DNA from: Entomortierella parvispora
Taxonomy: Eukaryota > Mortierellomycota > Mortierellomycetes > Mortierellales > Mortierellaceae
DNA length: 64,000 bases
Direction: 5' to 3'
Assembly: GCA_963573315.1 (NCBI GenBank)
Contig: OY752140.1
Location: 1,488,001-1,552,000 of the forward strand
Below, in pieces: positions 13,360-23,278 of the stretch. Positions within the stretch are counted from its first letter, which is position 1. The number at the start of each line of letters is the position of its first letter. Under the pieces are notes generated by a model. It had not been told where the DNA came from. It worked only from the letters and a program-made list of their open reading frames with translations, and ran no database searches. The position numbers and the translations under genes were made by a program.

Positions 13360-16062
13360 ATGATTGATCTCAGGTCACACAGGACGAGTCCGTACCAGCA
13401 GAGTCTTGTGTCACGTCCACGGCCTTCAGGGACCAGCACGTCCCCCACTCTGTCAAAGAAGAGCCCACGCCAGCGACGTTCTGCATCGTGGTCCGCTCAA
13501 TCTCCGCGCCAGCGACGCTTGGAGAGCTTTTCATCGTCCGTTACCGCCACTGCCGCACACATGGTCTGGGAGAATCTCCAGGAGCTGACTCCTCAGCGCC
13601 ACGATACAACCCAAGCGATGGACGCTGAGAATGAGAACAAAGGAAAGCAGGACAAGGAGACACGCGACGGACAGGTGGGAAAAGATGGAGACGATCAGGA
13701 TCTGAATATGGACGTGGAAGAGGAATATGAGGACGAGGATCTGGACCAAAGCATGGAGCCGGCCATTCTGCGTTTGTGCCCAGAGGTGCTCGCCTTGATA
13801 TTCCACTATGTCTATGTGACGCCGGTGGTTCGACGTCCTACTGCCGCTGAAACGGCAGCGGTATCCCGTCCGGAGGGGACTGATCCAGGGCAACAGTCTA
13901 CGGTGTCGTCTTCGTCGTCATTGTCCATCGATCTGTCTGTGGGTGATTCATCAATGGAGGCTTTGACCGATCCGACTGCAGCAACAACAATAACTACTAC
14001 TACTTTGGTCACAACAACGTCAGAGTCGGACCCCCAGCCCGGAACAACAAACAACAATGGCACTGCAGGGGTACAAAAACGAAAAATCAAGTCGACTGTG
14101 TATATCCAAAATGACCTCTCCTCAATGTTGGCACTCTGCCTAACATGTCGAGCCTTCTACCCTCAGGCTGTTCGACTGCTCTGGAGACAGCGCACCTTGG
14201 CAAACGATGACGACCTTGCCGAGTTTTACCAGGCCATCGACTTTTCACGGTCACTCCGGAAGCGACACCAAAAGCAACGACAGCAACGCGAGCAGCAGAG
14301 GCAAAGGCTGGGCATGGGCTATGCGATGGAGGAAGGTCTTTTCAACAACGAAGCTGCGCTCCGTATCAAGTCATTGACTTTGCTCGATATGTCTCTCACT
14401 ACTTCCCCTATCTCGACTTCATGTGGCATAACGACCTCCTCGTCTTCGTCTGCTGCTTTGCCCCTTGCAGCGAGCTCTGCTGTGGTCGGATCGTCTTCGC
14501 CAGGGTCCTCATCGATGGGGTCCGATCCAGTGCAGGCCTTGTCGAGTCAATTCTTTGGAAGCAGCTCCAGCAGCCATGGAGATTCAAACTATCCGCTGGC
14601 GGGTAGTGCTGGACTTAATCTCTGCCGGGGCATCGACTCTCTGACTGGAGGTTCGACCACGACCATGGACGAAAGTCTGGCTCAGATTAATCACAACTAT
14701 GGCTCGGACAAGGAGCAGGCTCAGTCGTCGTGGGTCGCTGCATCGTCTTCAACCTCCACCGCTTCCTCACCGACAGGATCACCCATTCTGAGCAAAAGAC
14801 GACTTCGACAAAAGACCAACTCCATTTATAGCGACATGGTTTCTCCTCGCCTTCTGCATGCAATTGCAAACCATTGTTACGCCCTTGTGGACTTGACTAT
14901 TTGCATGGACAAGAAGCCGACGACGCTGGCTTTTGCCGCGGCGTTCCAACCCACGATTGCGTTTTCAATCCTGGCAGGGAGTCTGTTGTCGCTCAAAAGA
15001 CTGACACTCATGGGCTTGGTCTGTGATCCGAACCAGAACAAGACGGGGTCCGAGCTTTTGTTGTTTGCCCAACAATCCCAACCACTGGAACGGATCTCAA
15101 TTCGAACTTGCCAGGGTATCTCTTTGGAAACATATGTGGAATGGGCTATTCGATCCAAGGGCAGCCTCCTCTCCGTGGATTTCCAAGGATTGGACTTTGA
15201 GTCAAGTGAGGATCTGACAGAGATGATGGGTGCCTTTGCCTCTCACTGCAGGAGTCTATCGTCCATCACGTTGTCGTGTATGAATGCATTGTCGCTGGAT
15301 GGGATGATGGAGGCTTTTGCTTACTATCGCGCCTTTCAAATCCAGGAGTTGCACGTTCTTGGACATGATACCTTCCGCACCGCTCAACAGGCAGCGGCAG
15401 CTGCAGCTCACCCTGCAGCTCCAGGAGTTGCTAATGGTGCTGTTGGAGCTGCTGGTCTGGCGGCTCCTCATGTGCCACAGGTCAATCCAGAAGGCCTTGC
15501 GACTGTGCCTGTCACGCAACTCTGTCACGTTTTGGATGCCAACGTGGCCATGGCTTATCTTGCCCAGCTCTCCCTCCGAAGATTGACCCTGTACTGCCCA
15601 GGGATCACAGACTATGCTTTAGTCCAATACGTGTCACGATCCCCACAGCTCGTCGACTTGGTCCTGAACGAGCCCACAACTCTTTTGCAATTGCCTCAGT
15701 TCCACCATTTTATGCAATTGAATGCGCCCCCAGGGTCCTCTGCTGCTGCGGAAACCACCCAAATCCCCATAGCTACAGCAGAAGCATCCACGTTATCTCC
15801 TTCGCCACCATCGCTGCAGCCCTTCACCAGTGCAGCATTCTTCACGATCCTTCTAAAGAAGAGTCCATGGCTCAAGTACATCTTTATGAAGCTGACGCTG
15901 GACACGGCCCAGGAATGGATCGCCCAGCCTTGCTTCAAGGAGCTAGGACTTGACAAGTGTCTTTATCAGTACCGGACCGCCACCGGTGCTCCAGCTGTTG
16001 TTCTCATGTGGGACACCCGAGGCTCGAATTCCCGAATCGCTACCGCCACCACCTCCTCTTAA
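13360..16062 (+). CDS. F-box and leucine-rich-repeat-like protein (900 aa)
   Basis: This is a single exon. The N-terminus (~1-130) is Arg/Ser rich, then strongly acidic. An F-box-like motif starts at ~135 (AILRLCPEVLALIFHYVYVT). An acidic Ser/Thr/Asn insert of roughly 90 residues splits it, and it resumes at ~250 with LSSMLALCLTCRAFYPQAVR followed by LLWRQRTL. This split pattern is common in fungal F-box proteins. Downstream, residues ~495-900 contain repeated Leu-rich strands (LVDLTICMD, SLLSVDFQGLDFE, LSSITLSCM, LRRLTLYCPGI, LVDLVLNEP), consistent with an LRR-like solenoid. The expected role is substrate recognition in an SCF (Skp1-cullin-F-box) ubiquitin ligase; the substrate cannot be inferred. 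It is tail-to-tail with the oxygenase gene, with only 110 bp between stop codons. Confidence 0.8.
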   Translation: MIDLRSHRTSPYQQSLVSRPRPSGTSTSPTLSKKSPRQRRSASWSAQSPRQRRLESFSSSVTATAAHMVWENLQELTPQRHDTTQAMDAENENKGKQDKETRDGQVGKDGDDQDLNMDVEEEYEDEDLDQSMEPAILRLCPEVLALIFHYVYVTPVVRRPTAAETAAVSRPEGTDPGQQSTVSSSSSLSIDLSVGDSSMEALTDPTAATTITTTTLVTTTSESDPQPGTTNNNGTAGVQKRKIKSTVYIQNDLSSMLALCLTCRAFYPQAVRLLWRQRTLANDDDLAEFYQAIDFSRSLRKRHQKQRQQREQQRQRLGMGYAMEEGLFNNEAALRIKSLTLLDMSLTTSPISTSCGITTSSSSSAALPLAASSAVVGSSSPGSSSMGSDPVQALSSQFFGSSSSSHGDSNYPLAGSAGLNLCRGIDSLTGGSTTTMDESLAQINHNYGSDKEQAQSSWVAASSSTSTASSPTGSPILSKRRLRQKTNSIYSDMVSPRLLHAIANHCYALVDLTICMDKKPTTLAFAAAFQPTIAFSILAGSLLSLKRLTLMGLVCDPNQNKTGSELLLFAQQSQPLERISIRTCQGISLETYVEWAIRSKGSLLSVDFQGLDFESSEDLTEMMGAFASHCRSLSSITLSCMNALSLDGMMEAFAYYRAFQIQELHVLGHDTFRTAQQAAAAAAHPAAPGVANGAVGAAGLAAPHVPQVNPEGLATVPVTQLCHVLDANVAMAYLAQLSLRRLTLYCPGITDYALVQYVSRSPQLVDLVLNEPTTLLQLPQFHHFMQLNAPPGSSAAAETTQIPIATAEASTLSPSPPSLQPFTSAAFFTILLKKSPWLKYIFMKLTLDTAQEWIAQPCFKELGLDKCLYQYRTATGAPAVVLMWDTRGSNSRIATATTSS

Positions 16063-16172
16063 TGGCATTAATATCTTGTCTTTCTCGTATACATCTCATA
16101 ATGCAAAGTCTTTTGTAGAAACAAAACATAGTCCTAATATATACATCCTATTCTTCTATTGATCAAACAAAG

Positions 16173-17003
16173 CTATTGTTGTTGCTGAGTACCATGGCGT
16201 CGGGGTCGTCCATAGAGGATATCACTCCTGACCACGTACTTGACGCCTCCTGTGACCTTGGAGCCCTCATGGACCAAGTCATGTTGAAAGATCAAGATCT
16301 GGCCCGGCCTTGGGTTCACTTCGACCTTTTCAATCTCCCCTCCTCGGTCGGCTCTAAAGTCCTTCTCGCTCAAGAACGAAGTGGCGCCTCCTGTGCAAGC
16401 ATCGTTCAAATAAAACTGAATCGTGATCTTGGTGACATGACCTGATCCATCGGTTCGACGGTATTCGCCATCCATATGAGGTTGGAATTGATCGTTTGGT
16501 CCGTATTTCAGAAAGCGAAGCCGTTCGTTCAACTCGATCCTGGGTCGGTTTTCGTATTCGAGTGGGAGGTAGGATTCGATTCGTTTCCAAAGTTCGGCTG
16601 CAAAAGCCCTGTCGTCAATAATGCACCGATGGCCGTCTCTGTAGCCGGGCACACGGACACCCTGGCCGGTGGAGCCCATGTTGACCAAGGCTACGTCGTA
16701 GCCGATAGCCTCGGACCGGTCAATCATGGCTTGGCATTCTTGTGGTGTGAGGATGGATTGGGCCGTGAGAGCGACGATGTGTTCGTTTTGACGGTTCTTG
16801 GAGAGGAGGTGTTTGAGATCGAGATGGGTCGACTCTGAGGGAGTCTCTTGAAGGCGAGCAGTGACATAAGGATCGAGGATCGAGTGCAGTGGCGACTGTT
16901 GCTGTTCCTGATGGCGCTCTTGGGACATCATTTTCTTGGAGGATGAAGTGGATGGAAAGATTGCTTGTTGAGAGGGGAAAGAGTAAAAGACGTCGTTGCT
17001 CAT
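16173..17003 (-). CDS. 2-oxoglutarate/Fe(II) dioxygenase, prolyl 4-hydroxylase alpha-subunit-like (276 aa)
   Basis: This is a single exon. Residues ~75-265 form a double-stranded beta-helix oxygenase of the P4Hc type. Iron ligands are visible as H176-x-D178 (in FQPHMDGEY) and H245 (in LVHEGSKVTGG). The 2-oxoglutarate-binding Lys is K255 (in GVKYVVRSDILY). The N-terminal 70 residues are Gln/Ser-rich with no clear signal peptide, so the protein is probably cytosolic or nuclear rather than an ER collagen hydroxylase. A likely activity is hydroxylation of a protein side chain, but the substrate is unknown. It shares a short upstream region (about 270 bp) with the divergent Myb/U-box gene. Confidence 0.88.
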   Translation of the reverse strand: MSNDVFYSFPSQQAIFPSTSSSKKMMSQERHQEQQQSPLHSILDPYVTARLQETPSESTHLDLKHLLSKNRQNEHIVALTAQSILTPQECQAMIDRSEAIGYDVALVNMGSTGQGVRVPGYRDGHRCIIDDRAFAAELWKRIESYLPLEYENRPRIELNERLRFLKYGPNDQFQPHMDGEYRRTDGSGHVTKITIQFYLNDACTGGATSFLSEKDFRADRGGEIEKVEVNPRPGQILIFQHDLVHEGSKVTGGVKYVVRSDILYGRPRRHGTQQQQ

Positions 17004-17273
17004 CCGAGGGGAGTACAGAAGGTGAAAGGTTGTGAACGTGGAGAAGGGAGAGAACAGACGTTTTTATGTTCAATTTGAGATTGACTACGCCGCCTCTGGA
17101 CAGTGCCACATTTTGTCCAACACGTTGTGCTCCGCTCAAAGATGTGACGTGCATGAGGACGCGAATTTGTTTGTTTTTTCTCCTTTGCTGAGAGAAAAAA
17201 GACGCGAATGCCCATGGCGCAATTCATCACCTTCACATTTCTCTTCCCCATCCTCTTTTAAAAACCCGTCAAG

Positions 17274-19375
17274 ATGGCCAACTCGAGCAACAGCTCGCGC
17301 TCCAGCTCGCCGAGTGTGGCGAGCGAGAAGGCGCGCTGCACTGTCTTCCGCAAGGAATACGACTATGGTAATGAGAATGTGTGGTGTTCTTTTCGCATGG
17401 GAATCAATGCAACCCTGGGCTTTGTCGAATGAGCAAGGTACTCACACTGAGACGACAACCGTTCTATCGTAATTATTTATTAGCCAAGGTGAAAAACAGC
17501 TTTTCAAAGCCTTCGTCCAAGCCGGCCCTCGCAGATACCCGCCCTGTCAACATGCTTGCCCTGTTGATCAAGCAACGCGAGGAAGAAAAGGCTCGGGAGG
17601 ATGACGAACCTACTCTTGCCACTGTCATGACCGAGGACAACAAAGAGAATGTGTAAGAGGATGGGAAAAGAAAAAAATACCATGCTATGGAGAGCGGATG
17701 AAATCTTGCGAGAACATGACGACTTATCATCTCATTTTCTGTAATAGCGACACGATTCAGACAGTCCGGAAGGAACGAGTATTTGAACAGGACGTGACCG
17801 AGAAAGAGATGGACATTATCCAACAGCGCATTGCCTTCCAACAGCGCCAATTCGCTGCCTTTGAGGAAAAGGAGAAGCAGAGACGCTATAGAAAACTGAA
17901 GCAGCACTATGGGTACCTGGTCGAGGCTGAGATGGACGAGGCATTGGAGGACTGTGCCAACGACGAGGATGATGTCTTTGTTCAGTTCAGTACCCGCGGT
18001 TATCTGGAAAAGATTAGAAGGACCATTGCCATCCGAAACCACAAGCCGGCCAAGGTCACCGTCATGGATGATCAACAGCGAGCTCGATATGAGGAGCATT
18101 TGAAGAAACGCAGAGAGGCTCCTCGCATGCGTACCACCGAGACCATGAAGAAGTATGTGTTTGTTTTTCTGGCACGTATGGCAAGAATTTTTTACCGTGT
18201 TTTTAGCACCAATTAATTTTATATTCTCTTTACCTAGGCAATATCGTATGGGTGGTCGTTTGGGTCTGGACGAGGCTTTGAAGCAAGTCCAGGAAAACAA
18301 AGTCGACGCCTCCAAGGCATTTGAGGGCTGGTCCGACGCTCGTGTGAAGGCATACGCGGCCATTGACAAGAAACCCAATACTTATTACTACCGTTTCAAT
18401 GCTCCCGGTGAAGTCCAACGCAAGGGTGCCTGGACCAAAGACGAACAAAAGCTGTTCCATGAACGTTTGAACGAGATTGGAGCGAACGGTCAGTGGGGTT
18501 TGTTCTCAATGACCATCCCTGGTCGTGTCGGTTACCAATGCTCCAACTACTACCGATTGTTGGTTGAGACCAACCAGATCAATGACCCCAACTACGTTCT
18601 GGATGAGAAGGGCAAGGCACATTATCTGTTTGATAAGAAGGGCGCCAACGGAGAGACCACCAAGGAGTTCCGAACTCATAACAAACATAACACAACTGGT
18701 GAAGAAAGACCTGTCGTTGTCAAAACCCCCAAGGAACCTAAACCCCCCAAGGAGCCCAAGCCCCCTAAGGAACCAAAGCCTCCAAAGGCGCCTAAAGCAC
18801 CCAAGGAACCCAAACCTCCCAAGCCGGTCAAGGAACCCAAGACGTCTGTCGCTGCCAGTCGCAAGAAGAGAAAAAGACGCGGGGGATACAACAGTGATGA
18901 TTCGTCGGATATCTCTGAATTCGACTGCGATGACTCTGGATCGTATATGGCGAAGTGGAGCACAACCAAACGAACGAGGACTCGTGTTGCTGCAGCTGCA
19001 GCGGCTGCGGCAACTGAAGGATCCTCCTCCGCGGCCGGTGCTGCTGCTTCTGCTGCTGCTGGCTCGGGAGGCTCAGGATCGGGATCTGTGGCTGGCGGCA
19101 GCGATGAAGAGGAATACGAGTCCGAGGATGAGATTGATGCCATGAACCCACTGCCAGGCTTTATCGACCCTATTACTTTAGAGGTGGTGGAGAAGCCGGC
19201 CATCTCCAAGTACGGCCATGTTATGGGCTACGACAGCTGGATCCGTTGTCTGCTGCAGGAGGGCTCGACCAAGAACATTTGCCCATTGACCAAGAAGCCG
19301 TTGACCAAGCGCGATGTCACTGTCCTCACTTTTGAAAACATTGAAGAGTACAGGGACAAGATTGTCAACATGTAA
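17274..19375 (+). CDS. Myb/SANT-domain plus C-terminal U-box-like protein (601 aa)
   Basis: Exons are 17274..17367, 17484..17652, 17748..18152 and 18238..19375 (1,806 nt). Residues ~1-220 are helical and charged. A Myb/SANT-like repeat occupies ~284-330 (KGAWTKDEQKLFHERLNEI, then NGQWGLFSMTIPGRVGYQCS). A Lys-Pro-Glu repeat tract (KEPKPPKEPKPPK type) follows at ~378-420, then basic, acidic and Ala/Gly/Ser-rich linkers. The last ~75 residues (PGFIDPITLEVVEKPAISKY, GYDSWIRCL, NICPLTKKPLTKRDVTVL) have the layout of a U-box/RING-like E3 fold that relies on packing rather than zinc. A chromatin-bound protein with possible ubiquitin-ligase activity is the best inference. I do not recognise a characterised orthologue. 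It is read divergently from the oxygenase gene. Confidence 0.8.
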
Positions 19376-19638
19376 TCAGACTTGGTTCCCGAAAGTGTCC
19401 AGCCTTGAGATTGTACGAAATAAAAAAAACAATTGCCGATGATAGTTCATGAATTCCACGTGTCCTGCCAGTTGGCAATATTGATAAAGCATATACATGT
19501 GTGTGTTCAAGTAGAGAAGGGCAAGGCAGGTGAACAACGCGCAGATATAAAAATGACAAGTCAGTTATTTTTTGTGGTGTTCCTTCAAAGGATAGGCAGG
19601 CGCCATGCTTTTTATTGAGAGAGTTGGGGAGTGATTGT

Positions 19639-20728
19639 TTAATCGAAGAGACCTATTTTCATAAAAAGAAGGAAAAAATTGTCAGTGGGTCTGCAATGGA
19701 TCATACTCAAATAAAAGAATCTTGAGAGACAATCAGAAGATAGCAAACATACCGAATCCCATATCGTCATCAGACTCCTCCTTGGCCTCCTCCTTCTTCT
19801 CCTCGGCCTTCTCCTCAGCAGCGGCGGCACCACCAGCGGCGGCGGCGGCACCAGCGGCGGGGGCGGAGCCAGCAGCTCCGACGTTGGAGAGCATGGCCTC
19901 GACGTCCTTACCGGCAAGGGCCTTGGCGAACAAAGAGGTCCAGATGGACTCGACCTCGACGTTGGCAGCCTTCAAGAGGGTCTGGAGCTTGTCGGACTAT
20001 AGTTTGTGAGTTGTTGGGAGAAAGAGGGTAGAAGGGTAAGTCTCTGAGGTTCCTCTCTATTTTTTTTCTTTGTCTGCCAGCTGTTGGATCCTGAGGAAGA
20101 ATGCGAATGAGAGAGTGTTTCCGTTTGTCGATCCATTGTTGGTGTGATTGAAAACCAACTCTGGTCAGCCAAAAGATTGGCTGATCCAAGATGAGGGTCC
20201 AGATGACTCGACTTGAATGTCTCCCAGGTTGTTCAGTTGTTTAGATCCGACTGCGTCTCTCTGTTTGCCTTCATCCCTTTGAATCTGTTGTTAGGGTTGA
20301 GGTTCCTTTTTTTTCAGCCGCAGCGAAAGATTGTTCCAGCAAAGACATCTTTGGATTTCATAACGTCGATGGCGATGATGGTCCTCGATGATCTTTCAGC
20401 GATCCATCCTGTTGATGAGAATAGGTGAGGGGCGAGAGGCAAGGTTGAATGTGCGAGCTGGTCTGTAGGTTCAGATGTGCCGTATTGGTGGGGCCCTGGT
20501 CCAAGGGTGGGAGGAGGAGCCAAGGTTGTATCCGTTTGTTTTCCAGATATCGAGAAGCCATCCATCCAGAGAGGTCGGGTTTGCGGGTGCATCCATGGGC
20601 CAGACAGGCAGGGGCGATGGATGGGATCCTGGAGAGACGGATGAGATGGGCCGATACTTAACGGTGATCTCGACGTTGTCGTCGGCGAGGATCAAGGCAG
20701 CGTAGCTGGTAGCAAGTTCAGCGGACAT
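19639..20728 (-). CDS. 60S acidic ribosomal protein P1 (107 aa)
   Basis: The model is complement(19639..19652, 19753..19996, 20663..20728), 324 nt in frame. The protein starts [20 protein letters not shown], continues [19 protein letters not shown], passes through an Ala/Gly/Pro hinge, and ends with the invariant stalk tail [12 protein letters not shown]. The terminal GLFD is supplied by a 14-nt last exon. P1 forms P1-P2 dimers on P0 to build the 60S lateral stalk that recruits translational GTPases. Length and hinge are normal for the family. The first intron is ~666 nt, long for this locus, a frequent feature of ribosomal-protein genes. The gene is head-to-head with the NIF3-like gene, with 244 bp between start codons. 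Confidence 0.96.
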
Positions 20729-20972
20729 GGTTGATCGAACTTTGAGTGAAAGAGAAGGAGCTGCGACGGTGCTGGTGTGGGAGCGAATAAATTGCACTTG
20801 GGATTTGGAGTTAAGGGGCCCTGCCTCCTCCTCTCATTGGCTGCGCGGTCTCTGTGTGTTCTTTCCGTTCTGCGGTGTTTGCCCCTCTGCTGCTGGTTCG
20901 ACTCCCTTGGCTCCATTCCTCCTCCTCTTCTTCTTCTTCACTCTTCCCTTCCTCATTCTCACTGCATCAACA
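20729..20972. promoter_or_regulatory. Short shared (bidirectional) promoter between P1 and NIF3-like genes
   Basis: Only 244 bp separate the two divergent start codons, so both core promoters must fit here. The NIF3 side is CT-rich just before its ATG. No clear TATA box was seen. Confidence 0.6.
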
Positions 20973-22278
20973 ATGGCTCTCCTCGCACGCGTCCTGAAGA
21001 GCATGGAGCGCATCGCTCCTCAGAGTCTGGCCGAGCATGCTTGGGACAATGTCGGACTCCTCGTCGGTACCGGCCCTCATGGACAAAGACAACGTTCCTG
21101 GACTCGTCCTCGTACACGCTTCCCGTTGGTCAACTAACCTTGCTAAATCAATTCATTTGGTTGCAATAGAGGCCCCTTATCCGCGCACAAGAGTCGCCTC
21201 GACCACTCCCCAGCGCGTCTTCTTGACTATTGACTTTACGACCGCCGTTGTCGACGAGGCTCTCAACGACCCCTCCGTAGGAGTCATCATCGCGTACCGT
21301 ACGTACACAACGAAACGCGATCGAAAAGTCCTTGGTGACCATCCGTCTTACTGATCCTTTCTAATGCATACCCACTAGACCCACCTATCTTCCGTGGACT
21401 CAAGCGCTTGCAATTGAAAGATACAAAGCAAAGGATGGTCCTGCAGTGTGCGGCCAAGGGCGTTAGCGTATTTTCACCTCATACCTCTTGCGACTCTTGT
21501 GCTGACGGAGGTAAGGACAAGACAAGATCTCCTCTCTCGATGATTTCCGTAGATCATAACTATTCTTGGGAACTGACATTACATTACCATTTTTTTTCAA
21601 TAGTGAACGACTGGCTTTTGAAGGGTTTTGGAAATGCTGGAAGCATCAAGACATATGTTCCTGCCCTCGACCCACCTGAAGGTAAAGCATGAAGCGACAC
21701 CTTCATACTATAACACAACGCGCCCAGAGGGTGGAAAATGATGTGCTGAATGCTATGAAATTCGCTGACATGGTCTTGATAACTAATAGGTCATCCTAAC
21801 TCTGGTAAGGGACGTGTGTTCACTTTTGACAAGCCTCAACCTGTTCAGCAAGTCATTGATCAGATCAAGCGCCATTTGGGCATGGCCCAAGGTAAATATC
21901 AATGCTCTGCCTTGATTACATTTCTCCATCGACTGTACCTAACACTTTGCCTTACTTCTAGTTCGTGGAGCCATTCATCCTACACATGGCAACAATGAGA
22001 GGCTCATCTCGACCGTTGGCGTTTGGGCTGGATCAGGATCTGAAATGATGGGCCACAAGGCTGACCTCTATCTCACAGGTGAGCTCGGTCATCACGATGT
22101 TCTTGAGGCACTGGAGCGACAGAGCACAGTTATTCTTTGTGAACACTCCAACACAGAGCGAGGCTACTTGAGGGATATCCTTAAGGGCAAGTTGGAGGAA
22201 TTGTTGTCTCAGGATGGAGGCGAACCTGTTGATGTTATTGTTAGTACCACAGACAAGGACCCCTTGGTGATTGTCTAA
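20973..22278 (+). CDS. NIF3/DUF34 family protein (283 aa)
   Basis: Exons are 20973..21066, 21170..21298, 21379..21510, 21604..21681, 21790..21891 and 21962..22278 (852 nt). All five introns are phase 1. The start MALLARVLKSMERIAPQSLA and AEHAWDNVGLLV match the NIF3 N-terminus. The conserved metal-site segments are AYHPPIF (restored across the intron at 21299), SPHTSCDSC, and ELGHHD plus HSNTERG near the C-terminus. NIF3 proteins are toroidal di-metal-binding proteins found in all domains, with yeast NIF3 named as an Ngg1-interacting factor. The biochemical activity is still debated, so no reaction is assigned. Length is typical for the eukaryotic family. It is divergent from ribosomal protein P1. 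Confidence 0.94.
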
Positions 22279-22669
22279 AAAATAGCTTCTTTCTTTCGGT
22301 CATTCTCTGTCACCAGTGCCATGTTGACGTGTTGCTGACATCAAAATAAAAACAACGCCCCTTCGGTCATAAGGCACGGACTAGTTGATGTGATGGGGCT
22401 GATCTTGAACAGAGTCGCCTGTGGACGTAGATCGCCGTAAGATCTCATCCGCACTAGAGCAGACTCTGTAGGCATTGCAAGTATCCATTCGTTCATTCGT
22501 GGAGAGGGAAAGGTCGAATATTTATTCATGGGGTGATCACGACGAGTGAGAAGTCAAAAATATACATTAAAATAGTACAAGAGGGGTTATGTTTGTATGA
22601 AAGAAGTGAAGGACAGAGGATCTACCATCCCTCCCCCTTTTCTCCTTTCGTGAGGGCGATTACGGTGCT
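22279..22669. other. Convergent 3' flanks; nothing else seen
   Basis: This 391-bp gap lies between the stop codons of two convergent genes. It is AT-richer than the coding flanks and has no convincing ORF or RNA signal. Confidence 0.5.
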
Positions 22670-23027
22670 TTAGGCGATGTCACCTCCACGACGACCAGCA
22701 CGACGACGGCCCCCGCAGCAGAAGCGGGTAAAGATCCACGCAACGATGAAGATGGCAGCGAGGACGACGAAGATGTGTTTGAGACCGGAGGTGTTGCCAA
22801 TGTGGACGACATCGGCCAAGCCCAAGATCCAGATGATCAAGAGAATGATACCGACTACAATAAGACCGTCCTGTTTTGTAGTATCCAAGGGAATGACAAG
22901 GAGGGAGACACTGGTTAGTTTTCAAGAGATAATGAGAAAAAAAGCTACCAGAAACGAGGGTCAATAGGAGCTGTTAGGAGACAAAACACCGACATACCCA
23001 GGCAATGCATTCAATGGCGCCGCACAT
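22670..23027 (-). CDS. Small two-pass membrane protein resembling DUF5670/lmo0937 (76 aa)
   Basis: Two exons, complement(22670..22870, 22998..23027). The first encodes MCGAIECIAW and the second begins DGLIVVGIILLIIWILGLAD. There are two hydrophobic helices (~12-30 and ~40-58) separated by VVHIGNTSGLKH, then a Cys/Arg/Gly-rich tail (RFCCGGRRRAGRRGGDIA). The pattern of a first helix ending in W-x-L-G, a short loop with Gly and His, and a second helix matches my memory of the small bacterial lmo0937/DUF5670 membrane proteins, which have no established function. The match is by pattern only and needs a profile search. The gene has its own TATA box (23116-23122 on the complement) about 90 nt before the ATG. 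This supports a real, independently transcribed gene despite its size. Confidence 0.75.
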
Positions 23028-23115
23028 GTTGGATAATTTGTTGCTGAGAGTGTTGGATGTTCGGGCGAAGGAGAAAGGTGGTTGAGTGGAAGAATGGAAG
23101 GAGAACAATGACGGG

Positions 23116-23122
23116 TTATATA
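23116..23122 (-). promoter_or_regulatory. TATA box (TATATAA) of the small membrane-protein gene
   Basis: The complement reads CCTATATAACCCG here, about 90 nt upstream of the ATG at 23027. A poly-T tract lies just upstream on the complement strand. Confidence 0.6.
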
Positions 23123-23278
23123 GGCAAAAAAAAAAAAAAAAAAAGAGCCGTGCCTTCATCACCCTCATTATCTGTTTGTTGTTTGTGTGTGTGTATATCA
23201 AGGAGAGGGGTATCAAACAAGGAGTCATTACCACATCCTAATTATTGTGACTTTCAAAAGGAAATAACCCAAGAAAAT

